Shown here piece after piece: positions 27,396 through 35,351 of a DNA stretch of 64,000 bases. Origin of the DNA: Prevotella fusca JCM 17724 (GTDB lineage Bacteria > Bacteroidota > Bacteroidia > Bacteroidales > Bacteroidaceae). A model generated the notes under the pieces. It had not been told where the DNA came from and made no database searches. It saw only the letters and a list, made by a program, of their open reading frames with translations. The translations under genes and the position numbers were made by a program. Position 1 is the first letter of the stretch, and every line of letters begins with the position of its first letter. Location of the stretch: positions 496,001-560,000 of the forward strand of contig NZ_CP012075.1 in NCBI RefSeq assembly GCF_001262015.1, read 5' to 3'.

Positions 27396-27982
27396 GGGTC
27401 TTCCGTTAAATGCGTAGATTGGAAACAGAATAAAGGATTATACACCTGCATGGTATGACTATCCAAAATCAGATGGTCTCATGGATAAAGTACAAGATAA
27501 AAATGCTGAAAACAAATACCATGTCTTTCCATCTTCAACAAACAACTTATTCCCATATCAACCAATGTTTGTAAACTATTTTCATGCAACTCAAAGCTAA
27601 CACATGGTCTTTTGGCTTTGAAAAGACGCCCAATTGGCTTGCAATAGATGCCCTTTTGAAGCCTTACTGACGCCCTTTTGAAGTCCAATTAAGCACCTTT
27701 TCTTGCACGACTTTATAAATGATTGATTTACTGTTGGTTGCAAACTTGCTTTTTACACGTGTTTTTGCCTTTATCTGTAGGTGTTTTACCCGAAATTATG
27801 TCATGATTATTCAATCTGTCGTCTGCATTTTCAAAATATTAAAATGAAAAGGTTTTCTGCGTCGGAGGATGATAATAAAGTAGATAGCCAAGACGGTCTT
27901 GGCTGTCTTTTTGTTAAATGCATAACTTCAGGTCTTCCGTTAAAGCCATACGAAAAGCATCCTCGCTTTTAACGGATAAACC
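27396..27982 (-). mobile_element. MITE copy D (587 bp)
   Basis: Flanked by a perfect 8-bp duplication ATATATAT (27388-27395, 27983-27990). Ends GGGTCTTCCGTTAAATGCG and GGTTTATCCGTTAAAAGCG. It is in the same orientation as copy A. The 11-bp array covers about 27616-27703, followed 30 nt later by GTTGGTTGCAAAC, and the AGCCAAGACGGTCTTGGCT hairpin lies near 27884. It sits directly upstream of the SDR promoter. Confidence 0.92.
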
Positions 27983-28024
27983 ATATATATCGGCATAACA
28001 GCTGTATCTATCAATTAAAAAATG

Positions 28025-28032
28025 TAACTTTG
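28025..28032 (+). promoter_or_regulatory. -7 box for the SDR gene
   Basis: TAACTTTG matches TAnnTTTG and lies 40 nt before the start codon at 28072, 35 bp from the right flank of MITE D. The -33 region would fall within the original flank next to the MITE. Confidence 0.65.
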
Positions 28033-28071
28033 CATCCATAATGTATCACCTTGATAAAACAGAAAACAAGT

Positions 28072-28779
28072 ATGAAAAAAGTATTGGTAACAGGTGCAAA
28101 CAAAGGAATCGGCTACGGCATCTGTAAGTTTTTAGGTAAAAACGGCTGGCAGGTAATCGTCGGTGCGCGCAACAGCAAACGTGCAGAAGATGCAATGAAG
28201 ACTCTGAAAGCTGAGGGAGCAGACGTGATTGGCTGGCAATATGTGAACCTTTCGGATAATACTTCCTTAGAACAAACGGCTAAGGAGATAAAGGAAAAAT
28301 ATTATGACTTGGAACTTCTGGTAAACAATGCGGGCATTCCCGGTGACATGGAAATGGCAAGTTATGATTCGGAAATGCAGGATGTAGCAGAGACCATACA
28401 GGTAAACTATGTCGGTACATTCTGCCTGACAAAGGCACTTACCCCCTTGTTGTCGGCCAATAAAGGGCGGATAGTGAATATTACGGTTCCTTCCGAGGTT
28501 AGTCCTTATTGGCATCCGATGTCCTATGTAGCCAGTAAAGCAGCACAGAATGCAATGACAAGCATCATGGCAATGGAGTTTGAGAAAAACAATATACCTG
28601 TTGAAATCTTCAATATACATCCAGGTGCAACGACAACTGACCTGAACAATCATTACACCGGACCAGGCTCTCATTCCATAGATGTGGTCAGTGAGAAGAT
28701 TGCTGCAGTCATTAATGACGGCAAGAAACACCAAGGCGAGTTCATTGAACTATATCCTATTGTAGATGAAGGACGCTAA
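28072..28779 (+). CDS. Short-chain dehydrogenase/reductase
   Basis: 235-residue classical SDR. Cofactor motif TGANKGIGYG at residues 7-16 (NADP preference is suggested by the basic residues after ARNSKR), NNAG at about 85, and the active-site YVASK at about 153, followed by PGATTTDL. The start at 28072 (MKKVLVTGANKG) fits the promoter; the open frame begins 7 codons earlier. It resembles carbonyl-reductase-like SDRs; the substrate cannot be read from sequence. Single gene. Confidence 0.88.
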   Translation: MKKVLVTGANKGIGYGICKFLGKNGWQVIVGARNSKRAEDAMKTLKAEGADVIGWQYVNLSDNTSLEQTAKEIKEKYYDLELLVNNAGIPGDMEMASYDSEMQDVAETIQVNYVGTFCLTKALTPLLSANKGRIVNITVPSEVSPYWHPMSYVASKAAQNAMTSIMAMEFEKNNIPVEIFNIHPGATTTDLNNHYTGPGSHSIDVVSEKIAAVINDGKKHQGEFIELYPIVDEGR

Positions 28780-28815
28780 TCCAGTATAAAGAAACTACAC
28801 TTTCACGGAATTCTT

Positions 28816-28888
28816 TTCATGAAAAGAAATATTTATCTTCACGAAAAAAAATATTTTTCTTCATGAAAAGAAATATTTATCGTCATGA
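28816..28888 (+). repeat. 22-bp A+T-rich tandem repeat with internal symmetry
   Basis: Three and a half units of 22 bp: TCATGAAAAGAAATATTTAT at 28820 and again at 28864, with the middle unit TTCACGAAAAAAAATATTTT, then a partial GTCATGAAGATAA. Each unit carries the palindromic ATGAA/TTCAT and AAATATTT cores. It lies between the convergent SDR and rluA genes, where it might affect transcription ends. Confidence 0.75.
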
Positions 28889-28943
28889 AGATAATTCGCT
28901 GTAACCGCTTTCCATAATACTTCCAGCTTGCCCCGGATAAGCA

Positions 28944-29615
28944 TTAAAAGCTACCTATAGCCTGCCAAAGAGTGTCATTTGGCAAGGGTGACTCTATACA
29001 TATTGTCTCCTTTGAAACGGGATGGATGAACTCGACACGGTGACTCAACAGACAGATACTACCATCAGGATTAGAACGTGGGGCACCATATTTCAAGTCA
29101 CCTTTTATAGGACAATCCATATTAGACAGTTGACAGCGGATCTGATGATGGCGACCTGTCATGAGGTTAATCTCAAGTAACGTGTAACGGTCAGACTGAT
29201 TGATTACCTTATAATGCAGGATAGACTTCTTGGAAGTCGGCACTTGATGATTATAAGCGTAACTCTTATTCTGCCGCTCGTTACGCACAAGCCAGTCGGT
29301 CAGTGTTGCCTCCGGCTCGAAAGGCGGACGTGTAACTATTGCCCAATAGGTTTTATGCACCTCACCATTGCGGAACATATTGTTTAACCTTATGAGTGCT
29401 TTTGAAGTCTTGGCAAAGATAACCAATCCTGCTACGGGACGATCCAGCCTATGAACAACACCCAGAAACACGTTGCCGGGTTTCTGGTATTTCTCTTTTA
29501 TCCATCGTTTGACAATCTCAGACAATGGTTCGTCGCCCGACTTGTCACCTTGGACAATCTCGCCTGCTTCCTTGTAGACGATTATAATGTGGTTATCTTC
29601 GTAAAGTACTTCCAT
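28944..29615 (-). CDS. RluA-family pseudouridine synthase
   Basis: 223 residues, the catalytic domain only, without the N-terminal S4 domain of RluC/RluD. The catalytic Asp is in VHRLDRPVAGLVIFAKTSKA (around residue 57); other family marks are LLEINLMTGRHHQIRCQLS and GDLKYGAP. It isomerises uridine in rRNA or tRNA; which site cannot be told. Single gene, convergent with the SDR. Confidence 0.9.
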   Translation of the reverse strand: MEVLYEDNHIIIVYKEAGEIVQGDKSGDEPLSEIVKRWIKEKYQKPGNVFLGVVHRLDRPVAGLVIFAKTSKALIRLNNMFRNGEVHKTYWAIVTRPPFEPEATLTDWLVRNERQNKSYAYNHQVPTSKKSILHYKVINQSDRYTLLEINLMTGRHHQIRCQLSNMDCPIKGDLKYGAPRSNPDGSICLLSHRVEFIHPVSKETICIESPLPNDTLWQAIGSF

Positions 29616-29879
29616 AGCAAGAAATGTCTTTCCAAAGGATGTGTTAAAATGATAATCGATTTCAAAAAGAGATACACAGCTCCTGTGTCTGTTATCACGC
29701 TACAATAGCAGATACAAGAGCCGTATGTCCGTTTTTATATGTTATGCTGTTTGGGCGAGATATACCTTTCAAAGATATAGGCATCAGCATTATAGAGCAA
29801 ACTGTATCTACATCCCTACAGCTTATATCCTCCTCACCATTCCAATGTCTGATGACCATTGGGCTGGGAGGAAAAGGAT

Positions 29880-30626
29880 TTACATATTCATGCCACCATC
29901 AACCTGGATAACCTGACCAGTAACATAGCTTGACAGATCAGAACCAAGGTAAACAGCAGTGTTGGCAATATCTTCAACAGTACCGCCACGACGGAGAGGA
30001 ATCTTTGAGATCCATTCCTTGCGGATATCCTGTGGCAAAGCCTGTGTCATAGCAGTATCAATGAAACCAGGAGCAATAGCATTAGCACGGATTCCCTTAG
30101 GTCCCATCTCCTGACCAACACTCTTTGCCAAAGCAATAAGACCAGCTTTTGAAGCTGCATAGTTAGCCTGACCAGCATTGCCATGAACACCAACAACACT
30201 TGCCATGTTGATAATGCTACCGCTACGCTGACGCATCATTACAGGTATGGAAGCGTGAATGAAGTTGAAAGCACTCTTGAGGTTTACTGCAATGACTGCG
30301 TCCCACTGCTGCTCTGTCATACGAAGCATAAGACCGTCTTTTGTAATACCAGCGTTGTTTACAAGAATATCGATAGAGCCGAACTCCTCCTTAACCTGCT
30401 TTACAACCTCTTCTGTCTGTGCAAAGTCGGCAGCATTACTTGCATAAGCCTTTGCCTTTACACCCTTGGCAGCAATCTCTGCTTCGGTAGCCTTACCGTT
30501 CTCATCAATAACGAGGTCAGTAAATGCAACATTTGCACCTTCCTCTGCGAACTTCAATGCGATTGCCTTACCAATACCGCGCGCAGCACCTGTAATAAGG
30601 GCTGTCTTACCTTCCAATAATTTCAT
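29880..30626 (-). CDS. fabG: 3-oxoacyl-[acyl-carrier-protein] reductase
   Basis: NADPH-dependent reduction of 3-oxoacyl-ACP in fatty acid elongation. 248 residues with TGAARGIGKAIALKFAEEGANV at 12-33, NNAGITKDGLMLRM near 90, Ser-Tyr-Lys triad in INMASVVG and YAASKAGL, and the C-terminal VTGQVIQVDGGMNM typical of FabG. The gene is 120 nt downstream of a TetR regulator on the same strand, so the two may be co-transcribed and the regulator may control lipid synthesis. Confidence 0.94.
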   Translation of the reverse strand: MKLLEGKTALITGAARGIGKAIALKFAEEGANVAFTDLVIDENGKATEAEIAAKGVKAKAYASNAADFAQTEEVVKQVKEEFGSIDILVNNAGITKDGLMLRMTEQQWDAVIAVNLKSAFNFIHASIPVMMRQRSGSIINMASVVGVHGNAGQANYAASKAGLIALAKSVGQEMGPKGIRANAIAPGFIDTAMTQALPQDIRKEWISKIPLRRGGTVEDIANTAVYLGSDLSSYVTGQVIQVDGGMNM

Positions 30627-30746
30627 GTTGTTTTTATTTATATTGTTAGTTTATAAGTTTTAAGTTTACAAACAGACGGGTTGACAAGATACCTGACAAA
30701 TCAACATGTCATCTGAATATCCTCTCCTATCTCTTTGAAAAAAGAT

Positions 30747-31340
30747 TTATTTCAACCCACTTTTTCCTAATGCACCATATACAACCTTTGCTACAAGTGG
30801 ACGTGAAGATTCTTCTGTCAATCCATGTCCCAAACGACCATAGATGAACGGAACCTCAAGCCCCTTGATACAATAATGGGTAATGTCAGCAACCAATTCT
30901 ACGTTATCAATATCAAACTCTCCATCTTCCTTGGCATCAGAATAAACCTTGCGGAAGAGTTCTATCTCATCCTCATCAAAGTTCTTGCGAACTTTCTCCA
31001 CCATCCAAATATTGCGGAAGAACTCTGCACGTAGGTTACCATTACGCATAACAGTCTCCTTTATCATACTAAGATGTGTATAAATAAGTTCGATGATCTT
31101 ATCCTGAGGGCTGATTTTCTTTGCTGCAACTTCATCCAACTTGTCCGACAAACGCTCCAACTCCGATTCAATCACGGCATAATACACATCATCCTTACTC
31201 TTGAAATAAGTATAAAGTGTGCGCCTGCCCTTTCCTGAAGCCTTCGCAATATCGTTCATCGTCGTGTTGGCAATGCCGTTCTTTGCAAAGAGCTGGCGCG
31301 CTACATCAACAAGTTTTTGTCTGGTCTTCGATATTGACAT
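30747..31340 (-). CDS. TetR/AcrR-family transcriptional regulator
   Basis: 197 residues from MSISKTRQKLVDVARQLFAK. The helix-turn-helix is at about residues 24-45 (NTTMNDIAKASGKGRRTLYTYFKSK), followed by a helical ligand domain. The open frame extends 27 codons upstream, but the TACTTTTG box at 31391 would lie inside that extension, so the start at 31340 is preferred. Directly upstream of fabG, which suggests control of fatty-acid genes by an acyl ligand; this is inference from position. Confidence 0.9.
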   Translation of the reverse strand: MSISKTRQKLVDVARQLFAKNGIANTTMNDIAKASGKGRRTLYTYFKSKDDVYYAVIESELERLSDKLDEVAAKKISPQDKIIELIYTHLSMIKETVMRNGNLRAEFFRNIWMVEKVRKNFDEDEIELFRKVYSDAKEDGEFDIDNVELVADITHYCIKGLEVPFIYGRLGHGLTEESSRPLVAKVVYGALGKSGLK

Positions 31341-31390
31341 ACCTCTTTTATTTATCTGTTTTACGATTTGCACATTACAAATCCTATGTG

Positions 31391-31398
31391 CAAAAGTA
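31391..31398 (-). promoter_or_regulatory. -7 box for tetR-fabG
   Basis: The minus strand reads TACTTTTG, matching TAnnTTTG, 51 nt upstream of the preferred tetR start. Confidence 0.6.
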
Positions 31399-32350
31399 TA
31401 GATTATATCCGATATTCGCAAATTTAAACGAACAAAAGTTTATCTTTTTTAATCTTTTTATCCAATCAGTTGTTCGTTTTTACGGTTGAAAACATCTGTA
31501 CATTCTACAGTATCATTTTAGAAACAAAAGCGTCAAGAACTTATATTCAGACGAAATCGCCCAATACGATACACTTCTTCTTACAGTATGAAGATAAAAC
31601 AGTTTTTGGTTAAGTAATAGAACATTCTGCCACTAATCATCTTAATTGTTTTGAAAAATGCAAAGCTATATGCAGCTTTAAGCTGACGATAGAAAGAAAC
31701 ATATAATAAGTGAAAGAAAAAGATGAACGGAAAGGTTGTCTGACATAAGGCAACATCATAAAGAACAATGTTTACAGTACAGCCTATAATTTGTTTGGGA
31801 GCAAAAGACGCTGTGAACAGTATCATGTGCTTATAGGTTATGTAATAAAAAATCATCACAGACAAAAGCGCATTGATGCTTACTTGCGTTCCTATAAAGG
31901 CTTAACTGCCGTTCAATTAAGCCTTAGTTACGTTCCAATTAGTGCTTAGTTGCAGTATAATTAAGCACCTTTTCCCATGAAGATTTATATCCACATGATT
32001 ACATGTTAGTTACAAATCTAATAGGAAAAGCATTTCTATGTAGAGCTTCTGGTTCTTTTATGTGTTTATTTTATAAGGAAATTTCCTCTCTCCTGCCAGT
32101 GTGTTACCAGTGCCTGCACAATGATTTTCTTAGACCATAATCAGAACTTCCACTAAATATCAACAACGCCATTCTTTCTTAATACTATACCAAGTCGTAA
32201 AAGAGCAGCTTAGCCTGCATGATATTAAAAAAATTATCCCCCGATTCACATCGAGGGATAACAACAACACAAACACAAAATAAAGCAGGATACACCTGCA
32301 ATACTGTTTTGCTTACTAATCTAGACTTTATTAATCGTAAAAAATGATTC
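31399..32350. other. Long intergenic region between tetR and galE
   Basis: About 950 bp without a convincing gene. A 94-codon minus-strand frame at 31581-31865 is hydrophobic and low in complexity (FIFFFHLLYVSF), has no visible relatives or start signals, and is probably chance. The region holds 11-bp array 2 at 31889-32016. Between 32230 and 32290 there is a loose hairpin (ATCCCCCGATTCAC/GAGGGAT) that could end transcripts from galE. Confidence 0.5.
31889..32016 (+). repeat. 11-bp repeat array (8 units) with GTTAGTTACAAA motif (array 2)
   Basis: Eight units in exact 11-bp phase from 31889 to 31976; for example GCTTAACTGCC (31900), CCTTAGTTACG (31922), GCTTAGTTGCA (31944), and the terminal unit CACCTTTTCCC (31966). 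Odd and even units differ consistently, so there is a 22-bp higher order. GTTAGTTACAAA begins at 32005, about 29 nt after the array end. This copy is not inside a MITE. Confidence 0.85.
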
Positions 32351-33388
32351 TTACATAACACCGTCAGCTCTCAGCTTCTCTTGCCACTTCCAGGCAGATG
32401 CAAGAACGTCTGCCAGCGGCGTGTCAGCCTTCCAGCCCAAGACGGTATTGGCTTTGGTACAGTCGCCCCAAATCTTCTCAATGTCGCCTTCACGACGTGG
32501 ACCAAATTTCCAGTTCACTTTTACACCAGTAGCCTTTTCAAAGGTATCAACAATCTCCTTGGTAGAATTGCCACTACCTGTACCAATATTGAAATATTCT
32601 ATCTTCTCAGTGTCTTGGTCAAGTACACGTGCCATGGCAGCAACGTGAGCTTTTGCCAAATCCACAACATAAATATAATCACGGATACATGTTCCGTCTG
32701 GTGTGTCGTAGTCGTTACCGAAAATCGTCAACTCTTTTCTGATTCCCATAGCTGTCTGTGTAACAAAAGGAATCAAGTTGTTAGGCACACCGTTTGGCAA
32801 CTCACCAATCAAGGCAGATGGATGAGCGCCGATAGGATTGAAATATCTCAAGACAATGCTCTTGACATTTGCACCACTATGGATATAATCAAGGATTATC
32901 TGCTCATTGATTTCCTTTGTATTACCGTATGGAGAAGTTGCCTTCTGATGAGGTGCATCTTCTGTAACAGGCAGGTTCTCAGGTTTTGGCTGTCCGTAGA
33001 CTGTACAAGAACTTGAGAAGATAATGCCCTTTACATTATATTCCGGCATAAGCTCCAGAAGATTCACCAGTGAAATAATGTTGTTCCTGTAATACATCAA
33101 AGGCAACTGAACACTCTCACCGACTGCCTTGGAAGCTGCAAAGTGGATAATACCCTCTATCTTCGGGTATTTGCGGAAGACATTTTCTGTAGCCTCACGG
33201 TCACGAAGGTCTACCTGCTCAAATGCCGGGCGTACCCCCGTTATCTTCTCTATACCATCCAACACTTCAATTTTCGAGTTGGACAGGTCGTCAACAATAA
33301 CGACATCATATCCAGCCTCAATCAGTTCAACACTCGTGTGTGAACCAATAAATCCTGTTCCACCAGTGACAAGAATTGTTTGTTTCAT
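32351..33388 (-). CDS. galE: UDP-glucose 4-epimerase
   Basis: Interconverts UDP-glucose and UDP-galactose with bound NAD in the Leloir pathway and for glycan precursors. 345 residues with GGTGFIGSHTSVELIEAGYD at 8-27, SSSCTVYG (Ser/Thr of the active site) and YGNTKEI (Tyr-x3-Lys) and the RDYIYVVDLA segment. Normal length. An IS4 element begins 15 bp upstream of its start codon and separates it from its natural promoter at 34785. Confidence 0.95.
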   Translation of the reverse strand: MKQTILVTGGTGFIGSHTSVELIEAGYDVVIVDDLSNSKIEVLDGIEKITGVRPAFEQVDLRDREATENVFRKYPKIEGIIHFAASKAVGESVQLPLMYYRNNIISLVNLLELMPEYNVKGIIFSSSCTVYGQPKPENLPVTEDAPHQKATSPYGNTKEINEQIILDYIHSGANVKSIVLRYFNPIGAHPSALIGELPNGVPNNLIPFVTQTAMGIRKELTIFGNDYDTPDGTCIRDYIYVVDLAKAHVAAMARVLDQDTEKIEYFNIGTGSGNSTKEIVDTFEKATGVKVNWKFGPRREGDIEKIWGDCTKANTVLGWKADTPLADVLASAWKWQEKLRADGVM

Positions 33389-33403
33389 TTTCTTTAGTTT
33401 TTT

Positions 33404-34735
33404 TACTAGTGATGCAATAATTTTAAATTAAACTTCATATATCCCTTTATTAATAAGGGTTTCAGATCGTTCTTTGATTTTTTGATTTGAAAATGACAGC
33501 GTAACTTTGCAACCAAAACTGCATTGTTATGAACGTCGGTCGATATGTGTTTTCACAAGTTGTGAAGTACATACCTCGTTATCAGTTCGACAAGTGCGTG
33601 AAGAAGTACCGTGGCGACTGGCATGTCAAGGATTTGACTTGTTACAACCAGCTTCTGCACCTTTTGTTTGGACAGCTGACGAGTTGTGATTCTCTACGGG
33701 ACATCTGCCTGTGTCTTGGTGCCCACAAGGACATCCTCTACCATCTTGGATTTGGCAACACGGTCAACCAGTCATCACTTTCCCGAGCTAACGACAATCG
33801 GGATTACCGCATCTATGAGGAGTTTGGCATCTATATGATAAATCTGGTAAGACCTTTATACACAAGGACCTCGATACCAGATGTCACTATAGACAACGTA
33901 CTTTACTCCCTCGATTCCACGACCATCTCCACAAGTGTCAAACTTGCGACATGGGCTTTAGGAAGATACAACAAGGGGGCGGTGAAGATGCACACTCTGC
34001 TTGACTTGCGCGGGAGCATTCCAGCAAACATCCACATCACGGATGGCAGATGGCATGACAGCAACGAACTTGAACTGACTGCGCCGGAGCCTCTTGCCTT
34101 CTATATGATGGACAAGGCCTATGTTGACTTCGATGAGTTCTTTCGCTTCCATTTGGCTGGAGCCTATTGGGTTACCAGACCGAAGGACAACATGAAATAC
34201 GAGATTATTGGTCATAGAAAAGACTTCTCCCGAGAGGATGGTATTCGAGGCGACTTTACCATTCGCTTGACTCAGCCAAAGACTCATGCACTTTACCCTG
34301 AGCCTTTCAGGGCAGTCTGCCACTATGATGAGGAGACGTGTGAAGAAATAGTGTTCATCACTAACAACTTCGAGATCAGCGCAGTGGAAGTGTCCGTCCT
34401 GTATAGGCACAGATGGGACATAGAGGTGTTCTTCAAGTGGATAAAGCAGAACATTGTCGTGAAGACCTTGTGGGGGTATTCCGAGAATGCAGTCCGAATC
34501 CATCTCTGGGTTGCAGTCATCGCCTATCTGCTTGTTGCAAGAATAAAGGCGGACAACAAAAGCCCATACACCATTACGGAAGTGGCAACGCTGATAAGAG
34601 TTTCTGCTTTGGAGAAAACTCACCTCAGAGATTTAATCACTAAGCCGAGAACCTCTGTCATTTACAATCAATATGTCAAAGAACTACCTCTATTTGATAA
34701 TATGTAAAACTTAACGCGATTTTATCGCATCAGTA
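33404..34735 (+). mobile_element. Intact IS4-family element inserted upstream of galE
   Basis: The ends TACTAGTGATGCAATA and, reversed, TACTGATGCGATA are imperfect inverted repeats. A 12-bp near-duplication flanks them: CTTTAGTTTTTT (33392-33403) and CTATAGTTTTTT (34736-34747), 11 of 12 matching, in the size range known for IS4. 1.33 kb with one intact transposase transcribed away from galE. Confidence 0.8.
33529..34707 (+). CDS. IS4-family transposase (DUF4372 plus DDE domain)
   Basis: 392 residues. N-terminal DUF4372 domain (GRYVFSQVVKYIPRYQF, then LRDICLCLGAHKDILYHLG), then the DDE core: Asp in LYSLDSTTIS (~129), Asp in FYMMDKAYVDF (~195), and Glu in the Y-x2-R-x3-E-x6-K signature YRHRWDIEVFFKWIK (~295). 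A TAACTTTG box at 33497-33504 lies 25 nt upstream of the start. The frame is intact, so probably active. Confidence 0.92.
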   Translation: MNVGRYVFSQVVKYIPRYQFDKCVKKYRGDWHVKDLTCYNQLLHLLFGQLTSCDSLRDICLCLGAHKDILYHLGFGNTVNQSSLSRANDNRDYRIYEEFGIYMINLVRPLYTRTSIPDVTIDNVLYSLDSTTISTSVKLATWALGRYNKGAVKMHTLLDLRGSIPANIHITDGRWHDSNELELTAPEPLAFYMMDKAYVDFDEFFRFHLAGAYWVTRPKDNMKYEIIGHRKDFSREDGIRGDFTIRLTQPKTHALYPEPFRAVCHYDEETCEEIVFITNNFEISAVEVSVLYRHRWDIEVFFKWIKQNIVVKTLWGYSENAVRIHLWVAVIAYLLVARIKADNKSPYTITEVATLIRVSALEKTHLRDLITKPRTSVIYNQYVKELPLFDNM

Positions 34736-34784
34736 CTATAGTTTTTTCTTTAGTTAGGCTGATCTGTAACTATCAGTTATGCTG

Positions 34785-34792
34785 CAAAGATA
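34785..34792 (-). promoter_or_regulatory. Displaced galE promoter -7 box
   Basis: The minus strand reads TATCTTTG, a perfect TAnnTTTG. Without the IS4 element it would be about 50-55 nt upstream of galE. The 1.33-kb insertion now separates the two, so galE needs read-through or a promoter in the IS end. Confidence 0.6.
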
Positions 34793-34865
34793 ATGTTTTT
34801 TTTATAACCTTCAAAAAAAGAGCGTAAAAAAGTACGTACCTCTTTACAAAATCGAAAACTTTTTG

Positions 34866-34873
34866 TATATTTG
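34866..34873 (+). promoter_or_regulatory. -7 box for the 148-aa gene and T9SS plug gene
   Basis: TATATTTG matches TAnnTTTG, 32 nt before the start codon at 34905. It is divergent from the displaced galE promoter. Confidence 0.65.
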
Positions 34874-34904
34874 CCATTGTTATAAAATAAATACATACCA
34901 AGAC

Positions 34905-35351
34905 ATGACAGAGACCGGACAGACTCAGCAACAGATCGAGCGCTTTCTGAAGAAAGTTGCACAGAAATTCACCGCTACAGATTGTGACATGCCTATGACT
35001 GATATTCATTTACGTGCTTCACAGGACAGTGGCGATCTTATGGCTTTTGATGACAGTGATGTTGAAATCACCCGCTGTGTCATTACACAATGGATTGACA
35101 ACAAGAGCGACAACTTCTATCAGGAAGCAGCTGCTACTCTGCGCTCGGAGCTTAATCGGATCAAAAACATTATAGACAATCTTTCTGTCATGAAACCCTA
35201 TAGTTTCATTCTTGAAGATGATGACAAGAATAATGTTGCTGAACTTTATCTTGTTGATGATGACATTGCCATTATTGGGGGAGACCTCATGGAGGGCTTG
35301 GACAAGGAGCTTGACGGCTTCCTGCAAGACTTATTGAGCAGAGAAGAATGA
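34905..35351 (+). CDS. Conserved hypothetical protein upstream of DUF5103 gene
   Basis: 148 residues (MTETGQTQQQIERFLKKVAQ...), acidic, soluble, mixed alpha/beta, with no motif I can name. The open frame starts 14 codons earlier but overlaps the promoter, so the start at 34905 is preferred. Its stop overlaps the start of the DUF5103 gene (ATGA), so the two are translationally coupled. A cytosolic partner of unknown role. Confidence 0.7.
   Translation: MTETGQTQQQIERFLKKVAQKFTATDCDMPMTDIHLRASQDSGDLMAFDDSDVEITRCVITQWIDNKSDNFYQEAAATLRSELNRIKNIIDNLSVMKPYSFILEDDDKNNVAELYLVDDDIAIIGGDLMEGLDKELDGFLQDLLSREE

Noticed and set aside
31581..31865. 94-codon hydrophobic minus-strand ORF between tetR and galE
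   Set aside because: Low-complexity F/Y/I-rich sequence from A+T-rich DNA, no promoter box or ribosome site, no recognisable family.
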